A DNA stretch of 64,000 nucleotides, from assembly GCF_004799645.1 (NCBI RefSeq), contig NZ_CP031305.1:1054001-1118000 (forward strand). The letters are read 5' to 3'. Each line of letters begins with the position of its first letter. Position 1 is the stretch's first letter. Source of the stretch: Natronorubrum bangense. GTDB taxonomy: Archaea > Halobacteriota > Halobacteria > Halobacteriales > Natrialbaceae. The notes below the pieces were generated by a model. The model ran no database searches. It was not told the DNA's origin and saw only the letters and a program-made list of their open reading frames with translations. This document shows, one piece after another, positions 8,373 through 17,238 of the stretch. Position numbers and translations under genes: made by a program.

Positions 8373-9782
8373 TCAGTCGTCGTTGAACGTGTTGACTCTG
8401 TTCACCACTTCTTCGGATGTCTCGACCGGCTCATCGCCCGAAAAGGCATAGAGGACGACACCGAGGACACACCAGCCGAGAACGATCAGCCACTCGTAGG
8501 GCCAGAGCAGTGCGGATTGGCCGCCTGGCAGATAGAGCGAGATGAAGATCGCGGTCAGAACGAACGCGACGATGCCGACAACCGAGCCGCCCGGAACCTT
8601 GTATGGGCGGTCCATCTCGGGTTCGCGGTAGCGCAAAACCAGGAAGGAGACGACGACGAGGAACCAGGCGACGACGATGCCGAGTCCGCCGGCGTTGACG
8701 ATCCAGCCGAGCATCTGTTCGCCGAAGAACGGGGCGAGCACGGAGAGACCTCCGATCAGCAAGATCGCGTTGCTCGGCGTGTTGTACTCTGGGTGGACCT
8801 TCGCGAGTGATTTCGGCAGCATCCCCGACTGAGCGAGTGCGAAGAGTGCGCGACTGCCGCCGATGATAAACGCGTTCCAGCTGGTCATAATCCCCGCAAC
8901 ACCTGCGAGTGCCATCAGCTGACCCGCAGCCGTGCTGCTGAACAGGACCTCCATTGCCTCTGCTGCTGGCAGTGGGCTGTCGACGAGCGCTGCACCCGAA
9001 AGTGCGCGGCTCGAGCCCCAGATGACGGCCATGTAGAACATCGATGCCAGTCCAACCGACAGCAAGATCAAAAGCCCCAGTGTCCGGGCTGGAATGTCAG
9101 CTTCCTCTGCTGACTGTGGGATAACGTCGAACCCGACGAACATGAACGGAGTCATCAACACGACGGCAAAGATACCGGCCGTTCCGGCCCCGAAGGAGGG
9201 GTCTGGTGATGGCTGCCCGCTAGTGATCGCGCCGGAGATCAACACGACGCCGGCGAACGCGATGACGACAGTCATGATGATCTGGAACTGCGCGGCGATT
9301 CGAATGCCGATGTAGTTCAAATATGTGACGCCGATCGTTCCCAGAACGCCAACGAGGACCCAGGTGCCGTAAACCGGCTCTCCAGCGACTTCCCAGAGCG
9401 GGATCGCATTGAATCCTGGAATGATAAACGCCATTGCGGACGGAAGCGCAACCGCCTCGAAGGCAGCGACAGTGACGTATCCAAAAATGATCGCCCAGGT
9501 ACAGACGAACGAACCGATCGGGCCCAGCGCACGAAGACTGTACACGTGCTCGCCGCCGACTAACGGCATCGACGAAGCCAGTTCACTGTAGATAATTGCG
9601 ACGATACTGACGACAATCCCCCCTGCAATGAACGCGGCAATCGCACCCATTGGACCTCCTTCGTTGATCCAATCTCCGGCGAGGATAATCCACCCCCAGC
9701 CGATCATTGCCCCAAACGACAAAATCAACATCTCCTTGGTACCCAACGCCTTTTCTAAGCCACTTTGTGTTGTATCTGACAT
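8373..9782 (-). CDS. APC-superfamily amino-acid permease
   Basis: A 469-residue integral membrane protein with about 12 hydrophobic helices. The first helix carries SFGAMIGWGWIILAGDWI, matching the substrate-binding TM1 of the APC family, and the second bears SELASSMPLVGGEHVYS. The family imports amino acids or polyamines by proton or sodium symport or exchange. It is transcribed away from the aminotransferase across a 450-nt regulatory region, consistent with supplying that enzyme's substrate. Specificity cannot be read from sequence. A TATA-like TATTTAT lies about 35 nt before the start. Confidence 0.9.
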   Translation of the reverse strand: MSDTTQSGLEKALGTKEMLILSFGAMIGWGWIILAGDWINEGGPMGAIAAFIAGGIVVSIVAIIYSELASSMPLVGGEHVYSLRALGPIGSFVCTWAIIFGYVTVAAFEAVALPSAMAFIIPGFNAIPLWEVAGEPVYGTWVLVGVLGTIGVTYLNYIGIRIAAQFQIIMTVVIAFAGVVLISGAITSGQPSPDPSFGAGTAGIFAVVLMTPFMFVGFDVIPQSAEEADIPARTLGLLILLSVGLASMFYMAVIWGSSRALSGAALVDSPLPAAEAMEVLFSSTAAGQLMALAGVAGIMTSWNAFIIGGSRALFALAQSGMLPKSLAKVHPEYNTPSNAILLIGGLSVLAPFFGEQMLGWIVNAGGLGIVVAWFLVVVSFLVLRYREPEMDRPYKVPGGSVVGIVAFVLTAIFISLYLPGGQSALLWPYEWLIVLGWCVLGVVLYAFSGDEPVETSEEVVNRVNTFNDD

Positions 9783-10232
9783 GAGTATCGTGCCTGAGTT
9801 TCGTTACCGTATGGGCCATAAATACGACACCTAATGTATCTTTCGTAGATATTGTATTACGAGCAAATATTGTACTATATCATGGTTCAAATCCAATATC
9901 GGGCCATTCTGTTGTGGGAGAGCCAGTGATTTTGGAAACATCCTATAAAATTCATCCTTCATAGACAAACGTTAAACTAATCCATGTGTGAAGTTGTCAC
10001 TAATTGGACGCACGAACCGGCCGTATTATTGGTTACTTGACTGTTTCACTGACCAACTGTCCCCGACCACTGTCCAACAGAATGCGCCGATCTCACAGCG
10101 TCCACCTACTGTCCAGCGCGACAATGTTGGATGAAATCCAATACCGATAGTACTTCTTAGATTATTGCTGTCTAACGCAATCCATGTGAGATTTCGCATC
10201 AAATATATATGCGATGATGGAAATAGTATACT
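9783..10232. promoter_or_regulatory. AT-rich divergent regulatory region between permease and aminotransferase
   Basis: No gene is visible in these 450 nt, which are far AT-richer than their surroundings. They contain two ATATTGTA direct repeats (9849-9856 and 9867-9874), three ACTGTCC repeats (10056, 10069 and 10108), AAATCCAATA twice (9889 and 10134), and a palindrome TTGGAT-GAA-ATCCAA at 10127-10141. The layout suggests a multi-site operator, plausibly for the Lrp-type regulator encoded at the end of the locus. Confidence 0.6.
10194..10214 (+). promoter_or_regulatory. aminotransferase promoter with inverted repeat around the TATA box
   Basis: TCGCAT (10194-10199) and ATGCGA (10209-10214) form a perfect 6-bp inverted repeat whose 9-nt spacer holds the A/T-rich TATA element. 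The start ATG is at 10233, so transcription should begin at or just before it. A protein bound here would compete with TBP. Confidence 0.65.
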
Positions 10233-11645
10233 ATGGCAGTAGGCCCGTCAATCGAAGACCTTCATTTCGCGATGGAACCATCCGTTGATGAGATTCCAGG
10301 ACCGAACTCACAGAAACTCCTTGAGCGTCAACAGGAAGTCGACAGTAGCGCCGTTGCGTATCCGAAACGAATTCCAATCGCACTCGAGGAGGCACGCGGG
10401 GCAACGGTTCGTGACGTCGACGGCAACACGTTCCTCGACTTCTTCGCCGGGATCGGCGTGCTGAACGTCGGCCACTCGAATCCGTACGTCCTCGAGGGGA
10501 CACAAGAACAACTCGAGTCGGTTGCGCACACGATCGACTTCCCGACTGAAGCGCGAATCGACCTCATCGATAAGCTTCGAGAGATCGCCCCCGGCGGACT
10601 GGCTGGTTCGAGTAACGTCGTCTTCGGCGGCCCGAGCGGGAGCGACGCGATCGAAGGCTCGATCAAACTCGCCAAACACAACACAGGTCGACACGGCCTG
10701 CTTGCCTTCGAAGGCTCCTACCACGGCACGACTGCCGGTGCGCTTAGCCTCACTGCGGGCAAAAAGTACAAGAAAGGCTATGCGCCGCTGCTTGCGGACA
10801 CCGTCCACGTGCCCTACCCCTACCCCGCCCAGGATCCCGACACCGGCGACGCTGGCGCACTCTGTCCGGCCGACGACTGCTGCATGGACGCCGGCTGTGC
10901 CCGCGCACTCGACGCCGTCAAACGGAAGTTCGAGGCACCTTACGGCGGCCACGAGACGCCGGCTGGCATCTGGGTCGAACCGATTCAGGGCGAGGGCGGC
11001 GTCATCGTCCCGCCGAAGGGCTTCCTGCAGGGGCTTCGTGACATCGCAGACGACAACGACGCGATGTTGATCGTCGACGAGATCCAGACCGGACTGGGCC
11101 GAACCGGCGAGTGGTTCGCCACGGACCATTTCGACGTGACGCCGGACGCGATCACGATGGCGAAAGCGCTCGGCGGCACCGGCCTCCCGATCGGGGCGAT
11201 GCTCTACCACGAGAAGTTCGACACCTGGGGTCCAGGTGGCCACGTCGGCACGTTCCGCGGCAACGCGCCCGCGATGGTCGGCGGCCTCCGTGCGATCGAG
11301 TACATCGAATCCCACAACCTGCTCGCACACGCGACGGAACTCGGCAGCTACCTCCGAGATCGGATCAGCGAAGTCGCGGAGACGACCCCGGAGATCGTCG
11401 ACGTGCGCGGGAAAGGGCTGTTCGTCGGTGTCGAGTTCGAAGACGCCGACGGCAACCCAGACGCCGACATCGTCAAAGCGATCCAGACCCATTGCTACGA
11501 GAACGGCGTGCTCGTCTGGAGCGCCGGCCGACACGGGAACGTACTGCGGCTCATCCCGCCGCTCGTGCTCACCCACGAACAGGCCGCGTTCGGCATGGAC
11601 GTCCTCGGCGAGGCCGTTCGTGCAGTGACCACGGAGGCACACTGA
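10233..11645 (+). CDS. class III (omega) aminotransferase, PLP-dependent
   Basis: A 470-residue fold-type I PLP enzyme. The motifs are [18 protein letters not shown] near 131-148, FEGSYHGTT near 159, [12 protein letters not shown] near 281, and the PLP lysine K311 in MAKALGG. The family moves amino groups from omega-amines or ornithine/GABA/5-aminovalerate to 2-oxoglutarate; some archaeal relatives are racemases. Residues 211-222 hold four cysteines (C211, C216, C217, C222) in an insertion that could bind metal. The stop codon overlaps the next start in TGATG, so it is co-translated with a glutaryl-CoA dehydrogenase-like enzyme, which points to a C5 omega-amino acid substrate by inference. 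Confidence 0.92.
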   Translation: MAVGPSIEDLHFAMEPSVDEIPGPNSQKLLERQQEVDSSAVAYPKRIPIALEEARGATVRDVDGNTFLDFFAGIGVLNVGHSNPYVLEGTQEQLESVAHTIDFPTEARIDLIDKLREIAPGGLAGSSNVVFGGPSGSDAIEGSIKLAKHNTGRHGLLAFEGSYHGTTAGALSLTAGKKYKKGYAPLLADTVHVPYPYPAQDPDTGDAGALCPADDCCMDAGCARALDAVKRKFEAPYGGHETPAGIWVEPIQGEGGVIVPPKGFLQGLRDIADDNDAMLIVDEIQTGLGRTGEWFATDHFDVTPDAITMAKALGGTGLPIGAMLYHEKFDTWGPGGHVGTFRGNAPAMVGGLRAIEYIESHNLLAHATELGSYLRDRISEVAETTPEIVDVRGKGLFVGVEFEDADGNPDADIVKAIQTHCYENGVLVWSAGRHGNVLRLIPPLVLTHEQAAFGMDVLGEAVRAVTTEAH

Positions 11646-12808
11646 TGCTCGACTATCTCGGCCTCGAGGAAGACATCACCGACGAGGAACGACTGATCCG
11701 CGATACGGCACGCGAGTTCGTCGACGAACAGGTTCGCCCGGATATCGGCGAGCACTTCGAAAACGGGACGTTCCCAAAAGAGCTGATTCCCGAGATGGGC
11801 GAGATGGGCTTTTACGCTCCCAACCTCGAGGGATACGGCTCGCCGAACGTCTCCGAGACGGCCTACGGGCTGTTGATGCAGGAACTCGAGGCCTGTGACT
11901 CTGGTCTGCGCTCGATGGCCTCAGTCCAGGGCGCACTCGTCATGTATCCGATCCACGCCTACGGCAGCGAGGAACAGAAAGAAGAGTGGCTCCCGAAACT
12001 CGGGGCCGGCGACGCAGTGGGCTGTTTCGGTCTGACAGAGCCCGAACACGGCTCGAACCCGACGGCGATGGAGACGTACGCCGAACGCGACGCCGACGGC
12101 TACGTGCTGAACGGCTCGAAGACGTGGATCACGAACTCCCCGATTGCCGACGTCGCGATCGTCTGGGCGCGTGATCGCTCGAGCGACGACACGCCCGTTC
12201 GTGGCTTCCTCGTCGAGACCGACCGCGACGGCGTCAGCACGAACAAAATCACCGAAAAGCTCTCGCTTCGCGCCTCGATCACGGGAGAGATCGGGCTCAA
12301 CGACGTTCACGTCCCCGAGGAGAACGTGCTGCCCGGCGTCTCCGGCATGAAGGGGCCGCTGTCCTGTCTCACGCAGGCACGCTTTGGCATCGCCTGGGGC
12401 GCCGTTGGCGCGGCTCGAGACTGTTTCGAGACGGCCCGTCAGTATGCGACGGACCGCGAGCAGTTCGGCGGCCCGATCGGTCGCTTCCAGCTCCAACAGG
12501 AGAAACTCGCTGAGATGGCAACCCAGATCTCGCTTGCACAGCTGCTCGTCTATCGCTTGACGGAGCTCAAAGAGCGCAGCGACCTGCGTCCACAGCACGT
12601 TTCGATGGCCAAACGAAACAACGTCCGCATGGCCCGCGAGCAGTCGAAAGTCGCCCGGGAGATGCTCGGCGGCAACGGCATCACGACTGATTACTCGCCA
12701 ATGCGTCACCTGTCGAACATGGAAACGGTCTACACCTACGAAGGCACCCACGACATCCACACGCTAATTCTCGGTGAGGATCTGACCGGGATCGCCGCCT
12801 ACGAGTAG
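11645..12808 (+). CDS. acyl-CoA dehydrogenase, glutaryl-CoA dehydrogenase-like
   Basis: A 387-residue flavoenzyme. The block SGLRSMASVQ (residues 86-95) aligns with the glutaryl-CoA dehydrogenase segment whose Arg binds the substrate carboxylate (R89 here). CFGLTEPEHGSNP is the FAD-binding loop, and YEGTHDIH at 365-372 carries the catalytic base E366. Known members oxidise and decarboxylate glutaryl-CoA to crotonyl-CoA. The chosen ATG overlaps the aminotransferase stop by one base, whereas a longer frame starts within that gene and is not real. Together with the aminotransferase it suggests lysine or 5-aminovalerate breakdown. A T-tract follows the stop. Confidence 0.9.
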   Translation: MLDYLGLEEDITDEERLIRDTAREFVDEQVRPDIGEHFENGTFPKELIPEMGEMGFYAPNLEGYGSPNVSETAYGLLMQELEACDSGLRSMASVQGALVMYPIHAYGSEEQKEEWLPKLGAGDAVGCFGLTEPEHGSNPTAMETYAERDADGYVLNGSKTWITNSPIADVAIVWARDRSSDDTPVRGFLVETDRDGVSTNKITEKLSLRASITGEIGLNDVHVPEENVLPGVSGMKGPLSCLTQARFGIAWGAVGAARDCFETARQYATDREQFGGPIGRFQLQQEKLAEMATQISLAQLLVYRLTELKERSDLRPQHVSMAKRNNVRMAREQSKVAREMLGGNGITTDYSPMRHLSNMETVYTYEGTHDIHTLILGEDLTGIAAYE

Positions 12809-12819
12809 GTCGCTCCCCG

Positions 12820-12824
12820 TTTTT
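12820..12824 (+). terminator. T-tract terminator after the acyl-CoA dehydrogenase gene
   Basis: A run of five T preceded by CCCCG, 11 nt after the stop, fits the T-rich intrinsic termination signal of archaea. It sits between two convergent genes. Confidence 0.5.
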
Positions 12825-12826
12825 CG

Positions 12827-13342
12827 TTATTCGCCGCTGGACAGCTCGTGAGAGGCGAGCAGCGACTCCTGACTGTAATCGCGCAGCGTGCCGATCCCCG
12901 TGTTCGTCTTGATCGTCGAGATGACGAACTTCGAGCTCGTCCGGCGGATCTCGTCGATCGACTCGTAGTCGTCGACGAGCTCTTCGACCATGTCCCGCGA
13001 GGTGAGCCGCCCGATGACGACGAAGTCCGTATCACCCATCGTGAAATAGACCTGATTGACACCCTCGATATCGGCGAGCTGTTCGCCGACCCGCTCGTGA
13101 TACCCCTCGCCGAACTCAGCCCAGATTTCGGAGATGATCGTGATCCCGAGGCCGACCTTTTCGAGGTCGAGTTCGTACAGTTCGTTGGTGATGACACCGT
13201 CTTCTTTGAGACTCTGCAGCCGGTAGTGCACTGTTGATTTCGGAATGCCGGTCTGTTCGTGGATGACTTCCGTGTTGTCGGTCTCCTGTTCTGCGATTGC
13301 GAAGATGATCTTGATGTCCCGCTCGTCCAGTGTGGCGCTCAT
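12827..13342 (-). CDS. Lrp/AsnC-family transcriptional regulator
   Basis: A 171-residue regulator. Residues ~6-50 form the winged helix-turn-helix, DERDIKIIFAIAEQ through GIPKSTVHYRLQSLKEDGVI, and residues ~80-150 form the ligand-binding RAM/ferredoxin-like domain (VYFTMGDTDFVVIGRL). Lrp-type proteins act as dimers or octamers that sense amino acids. It converges on the aminotransferase-dehydrogenase operon and is the obvious candidate to control it and the divergent permease. It shares its layout (MSATLDERDIK start, similar RAM core) with a second Lrp gene at 37155-37652. Confidence 0.92.
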   Translation of the reverse strand: MSATLDERDIKIIFAIAEQETDNTEVIHEQTGIPKSTVHYRLQSLKEDGVITNELYELDLEKVGLGITIISEIWAEFGEGYHERVGEQLADIEGVNQVYFTMGDTDFVVIGRLTSRDMVEELVDDYESIDEIRRTSSKFVISTIKTNTGIGTLRDYSQESLLASHELSSGE

Positions 13343-13475
13343 CTATGTGTCCGTTTGACGTAGCCCCCCCTATTCCTTTTCGGTGACTGGATGTCATCGG
13401 ACATCTGTGTCTGCGTTCGACGGGCAAACGAACGGAAGCGATGGATGAAAACGGCTCGAGAACCCAGCGACGGTA

Positions 13476-14750
13476 ATGGATATCCGATTTCTCGGTGGCG
13501 CTCGCGAGGTCGGGCGCAGCGCGATTCTCGTCAACGACGCGCTGTTGCTCGATTTCGGGATGCTGACCGCCAACCCGCCCCAGTTTCCCCTCGAGACGCC
13601 CGACCCCGAGGCGGTCGTCGTCTCACACGGCCATCTCGACCACGTCGGGACGATTCCGACCCTCCTCTCGGGTGATGAACGGCCGCCGATCCACTGGACC
13701 CCGCCAACGGCCGAACTCGCGCGCACGCTCGCTCGAGACACGCTGAAACTGCACGGCGGCTCGTACAACTGTCCGTTTACCGAGCCCGATCTCAAACGCG
13801 TCACGCAGGTCTCGGAGACCCACGGTTATCGAGCGCCGTTCGAGGCCGCCGGCCACGAGATCACGTTCTACAACGCTGGCCACATTCCGGGCAGCGCTCA
13901 CGTGCTCGTCGACGACGGGGAGACGCGGCTGCTCTATACGGGCGATTTCCACATCGACGCTGCCTCGAGCGAGGCAAACAGACACGCCGATCCTGTGGTC
14001 GGACAGCGACTGGTCGAAGGGACGACGGCGCGTCCGGACGCCGATATCGTCCTCTGTGAGAGTACGTACTCCGACGTCGACCACGAGCCTCGAGCCACCG
14101 TCGAAGAGCGCTTCGTCGAAAGCGTCGAGACGACACTGTGGGATGGTGGCACGGTCGTCGTCCCGGCGTTCGCGATCGGCCGAACACAGGAACTAATGCT
14201 CGTCTGTGCGGCCCACGACATCCCGTGTTACGTCGATGGGATGGGGACACAGGTCACCGAGATGTTGCGCCAGTATCCCAGCTACGTCCGCGATGGGGAG
14301 GCGTTTCGACGGGCGATCTCACACGCCCGATTCGTCACCGGCCGGGACGGCCAGCGCAAGCGGATCGTCGACCAGAAAGCCGTGATCATCACCACCAGCG
14401 GGATGCTCTCGGGCGGGCCGGCGATGACCTACATCCCCGAAATCCGGCGAAATCCGGCGAACAAGATCACCATGACGGGGTATCAGGTTGAGGGGACGCC
14501 CGGCCGTGATCTGCTCGAGACCGGCAGCGCCGAGATCGACGGCCGAGTGATGCCCGTCAGCGCGCAGGTCGAGCAGTACGATTTTTCTGCCCACGCGGAC
14601 CGAGACGGCCTCCTCGAGTTCCTTGCATCCTACCGCGACAGTTCGGTCTTGATCAACCACGGCGATCGCTGTGGGGCGTTCGCCGAGGAGTTGCGAGGCG
14701 ATGGATTCGACGCGAGTGCACCCGAACTCGGCGACGTCGTCTCCGTGTGA
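13476..14750 (+). CDS. MBL-fold beta-CASP ribonuclease (archaeal CPSF-like)
   Basis: A 424-residue metallo-beta-lactamase/beta-CASP nuclease. The Zn2+ motif SHGHLDHVG gives H51, H53, D55 and H56; later motifs are GHIPGSAHV, YTGDFHID, VPAFAIGRTQE, TSGMLSGGPAM and FSAHADRDGL. It lacks the N-terminal KH domains of aCPSF1, so it resembles aCPSF2-type or RNase J-like enzymes that process or degrade RNA 5' or 3' ends. Cytosolic. It is a single gene divergent from the Lrp regulator and convergent with a membrane protein gene. Confidence 0.92.
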   Translation: MDIRFLGGAREVGRSAILVNDALLLDFGMLTANPPQFPLETPDPEAVVVSHGHLDHVGTIPTLLSGDERPPIHWTPPTAELARTLARDTLKLHGGSYNCPFTEPDLKRVTQVSETHGYRAPFEAAGHEITFYNAGHIPGSAHVLVDDGETRLLYTGDFHIDAASSEANRHADPVVGQRLVEGTTARPDADIVLCESTYSDVDHEPRATVEERFVESVETTLWDGGTVVVPAFAIGRTQELMLVCAAHDIPCYVDGMGTQVTEMLRQYPSYVRDGEAFRRAISHARFVTGRDGQRKRIVDQKAVIITTSGMLSGGPAMTYIPEIRRNPANKITMTGYQVEGTPGRDLLETGSAEIDGRVMPVSAQVEQYDFSAHADRDGLLEFLASYRDSSVLINHGDRCGAFAEELRGDGFDASAPELGDVVSV

Positions 14751-14802
14751 TCGTCGGCGGAACGCATCGTGAATGTGTGACGGGAGGCGAACCGCGGGGG
14801 AG

Positions 14803-15543
14803 TCAGCTGGCCTCTCCTCGACGTTCTGCGAGCCGACCACCGACGTACCCGCCGAGAGCGCCGAGGCCGGCACCGACGGTTGCGATGAGCAGTCCCGAAA
14901 AGAGTAGTGTGGCTCCGATGACGACCGCGTTTCCGGCCTGCCCGATGGCGAGTAGTCCGGACAGTAGACCGCCAAACACGAACAGGAGAATCAGCAGGAG
15001 TGGGAGCATGGGCAAGAGCCCTGCGAGCGCTCCGACGCTGACCGTCCGATCAGACTCGCCCCGCTCGAGGTAGCCTGCAAGTGCGCCGCCAAACGCGGGC
15101 GAGACGGGAACGAACGAGAGAACGACAGTGGTCACGGCACCGAGAACGGCAACCGTGCCAAACGAGGTGACGGACTCGCCTGTCCGGGCTCGACGGTGAG
15201 CGCGGTGTCTCAGGATGACGTATCCGATCGCGAACAGAACCAGCCCGCCGCCGGTCAGGAGCAGTCCCGGTCCCAGCCACGAGACGACAGCGTCGGCGAC
15301 CGTCAGCGACTCGGCGTCGGTGAGTTCGGTTGTGCCGACAGTGACCGTGATACTTTCCTCTTCGATCCCCTCCGCGAGAAGCGCTCTGTCGACGAGGAAC
15401 ACGAGCACGCTTCCGCCGACGACCAGGAGCAATCCGCTCAGCGCGATGATGGCCCCGAACAGCCAGTCGACGAACTCCGGGAGCGGACGCCCGTCAACAA
15501 GGTGTCCCTCCGCGCTCGTTCCTTCGGTCGATGTACTCCCCAT
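14803..15543 (-). CDS. membrane protein with DUF5518-like C-terminal region
   Basis: A 246-residue membrane protein with about six hydrophobic segments. After an N-terminal hairpin of two helices separated by an acidic loop comes a region reading VVLSFVPVSPAFGGALAGYL and ERGESDRTVSVGALAGLLP, which resembles the haloarchaeal DUF5518 family; it ends in a Gly-rich helix GGYVGGRLAERR. The function of that family is unknown. The gene is 30 nt from a small zinc-protein gene on the same strand, so they may be co-transcribed. Confidence 0.75.
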   Translation of the reverse strand: MGSTSTEGTSAEGHLVDGRPLPEFVDWLFGAIIALSGLLLVVGGSVLVFLVDRALLAEGIEEESITVTVGTTELTDAESLTVADAVVSWLGPGLLLTGGGLVLFAIGYVILRHRAHRRARTGESVTSFGTVAVLGAVTTVVLSFVPVSPAFGGALAGYLERGESDRTVSVGALAGLLPMLPLLLILLFVFGGLLSGLLAIGQAGNAVVIGATLLFSGLLIATVGAGLGALGGYVGGRLAERRGEAS

Positions 15544-15573
15544 AGCACTGTGTGCTGGCGTGGTTCACCTATG

Positions 15574-15720
15574 TTAAACCACAGCCTCGACCCACTCTGC
15601 AGTGACGAACTTATGACGACATCCTTCACAGAGCGAAAACTCGACGACTTGGCCTGTGGACAGATGGACGTGATAGCGTTCGACTGGGTACGCCGTCGCG
15701 CCGCAGTTGGTGCATGTCAC
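15574..15720 (-). CDS. 48-residue double-CxxC zinc-ribbon protein
   Basis: This small gene reads from GTG (15720, minus strand) to TAA. An in-frame TGA lies just upstream (three codons), fixing the start. The protein starts VTCTNCGATAYPVERYHVHL and has a second pair in LCEGCRHKF, so two CxxC pairs about 25 residues apart can bind one Zn2+. Haloarchaea are known to encode many such small zinc-finger proteins, some controlling biofilm or motility. The gene lies 30 nt upstream of the DUF5518-like membrane gene on the same strand, and is divergent from the MFS transporter. Confidence 0.75.
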   Translation of the reverse strand: MTCTNCGATAYPVERYHVHLSTGQVVEFSLCEGCRHKFVTAEWVEAVV

Positions 15721-15907
15721 GGGTTGTCACTTCCGCCGGATACACCACCTACGGCTACGACCGACATAATTCCCACGTGGGTGCAGTGATGATCGCCACT
15801 GGCGGTCACTGCATGTCCGCTCACACGCCGACACGCGATCGGTGTGCTATCCGGTCGTATCGACCCATATAGCAACCTACTCGGTGTGCCAGCACACACT
15901 CCGCTGC

Positions 15908-17122
15908 ATGGGTCATGGTACCGGTGGTCACCGACAGGCGTACGCTCTCGTCGTCCTCGCCGCGGGGAGCTACACCTGCCTCATGTTCGTCTGGTTCTCG
16001 CTGCCGGCGTTTCTCTCGACGATTATTGCGGATCTCGACCTCTCGAGTACACAGGCTGGTGTGCTTGCCGGAGCCGTGCCGCTGACGTACATCCCGCTTG
16101 CGCTGTTTTCCGGGCTCGCCGTCGACCGAGTCGGACCCGGTCGAAGCCTCGCTGCCGGGGTGTTGATATACGGCGTCGCACAGATCGTTCGAAGCACGGC
16201 CGGCGACTTTCCGTCGCTGCTTGCCGCGACGCTCCTGCTTGGTGTCGGCGCGACCGCCATTACGTTCGGCCTCCCGAAGTTGGTCGGCGTGTTGTTCCCG
16301 CCCGAGGCGACCGGTCGCCCGTCGGCGATCTATCTCATCGGGGCTTCAGCGGGCTCTGCGCTCGTCTTCGCGGTCGGACGCCCGGTGCTGGGGCCGTGGC
16401 TCGGCGGCTGGCGACCGCTGTTCTTTTGGAGTGGCGTCGTCGCCGTCGGCTACGGCCTCTGCTGGCTGCTTGTTACGTGGCGCGTCGACATCGACGGCCG
16501 AATGGCTGCCACCGACTCGTTTTCCCTCGAGTCGGTCGTCGACGACCTGCGGCTGGTGCTTTCCCACCGTGAGCTCCGGCTGGTCGTCGTCATCGGGACG
16601 ATGTACCTGCTGTTGCACCACGGCCTGCAAGGGTGGTTGCCGACAGTGCTCGAGTCACGCGGGTTCTCGGCTGCCGTGGCCGGGCAGGCCACGAGCCTGC
16701 TGATCGGTGCCTACGTCGTCGGCGTGTTGGTCGTGCCCACACTGGCCGATCGGTTCACTGCTCGGCGACTCGCGCTGATGAGCTGTGGCAGCATCGCGTT
16801 TCTCGGCGTTGTCGGGATGATCATGGGTGGAGTAGGCGGGGCCGTTGCTGTCGGAATCGTCTTCGCCGGGTTCGGGATCGGCGGCGTCTCACCGCTCGTC
16901 CGGGCGATTCCGCCGGCACTCGAGGGGATCGGGGCGCGGTTGACCGGGACGGCGGTCGGCTTCATTTTCGCCGTCGGCGAGATCGGCGGCTTCTTTGGCC
17001 CGATGCTGATCGGCGTCTTTCACGACGTGACGGGGTCGTTCATCCCCGGGCTGGTCATGCTGTCGGCCGGTGCACTCGTCGTTGTGCTCGCCGGGGCTAT
17101 GCTTCGATACGAGCGCCGGTAA
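15908..17122 (+). CDS. MFS transporter (CynX/NimT-like)
   Basis: A 404-residue transporter with 12 predicted helices. The A-motif equivalent after TM2, GLAVDRVGPGRSLAAG, is clear, and a central cytosolic loop follows TM6 at about residue 195. Similar sequences are annotated as cyanate/nitrate/nitroimidazole-type MFS permeases, so organic or inorganic anions are possible substrates. The frame extends to 15842, but those residues are polar and out of family pattern; the ATG at 15908 gives the proper short N-terminus (MGHGTGGHRQAY). Not clearly part of an operon; 116 nt separate it from the aldolase gene. Confidence 0.88.
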   Translation: MGHGTGGHRQAYALVVLAAGSYTCLMFVWFSLPAFLSTIIADLDLSSTQAGVLAGAVPLTYIPLALFSGLAVDRVGPGRSLAAGVLIYGVAQIVRSTAGDFPSLLAATLLLGVGATAITFGLPKLVGVLFPPEATGRPSAIYLIGASAGSALVFAVGRPVLGPWLGGWRPLFFWSGVVAVGYGLCWLLVTWRVDIDGRMAATDSFSLESVVDDLRLVLSHRELRLVVVIGTMYLLLHHGLQGWLPTVLESRGFSAAVAGQATSLLIGAYVVGVLVVPTLADRFTARRLALMSCGSIAFLGVVGMIMGGVGGAVAVGIVFAGFGIGGVSPLVRAIPPALEGIGARLTGTAVGFIFAVGEIGGFFGPMLIGVFHDVTGSFIPGLVMLSAGALVVVLAGAMLRYERR

Positions 17123-17238
17123 GTGCCCGCAGTCGCCGAGATGTCCCACTCGAGGCTGGCGAACCGACGAGCGGACTAACTAGCCGACGGTGCTGACTCA
17201 CCGCGAAGCTTTATTGACGTTCTGCTGGTCCGTCGCCT

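Noticed and set aside
9883-9894. GGTTCAAATCC resembling a tRNA T-loop
   Set aside because: No matching T-stem, anticodon arm or acceptor stem can be formed around it.
11111-11644. N-terminal extension of the acyl-CoA dehydrogenase frame
   Set aside because: The extra residues are Arg-rich and lie inside the aminotransferase gene; the ATG at 11645 overlaps its stop in TGATG.
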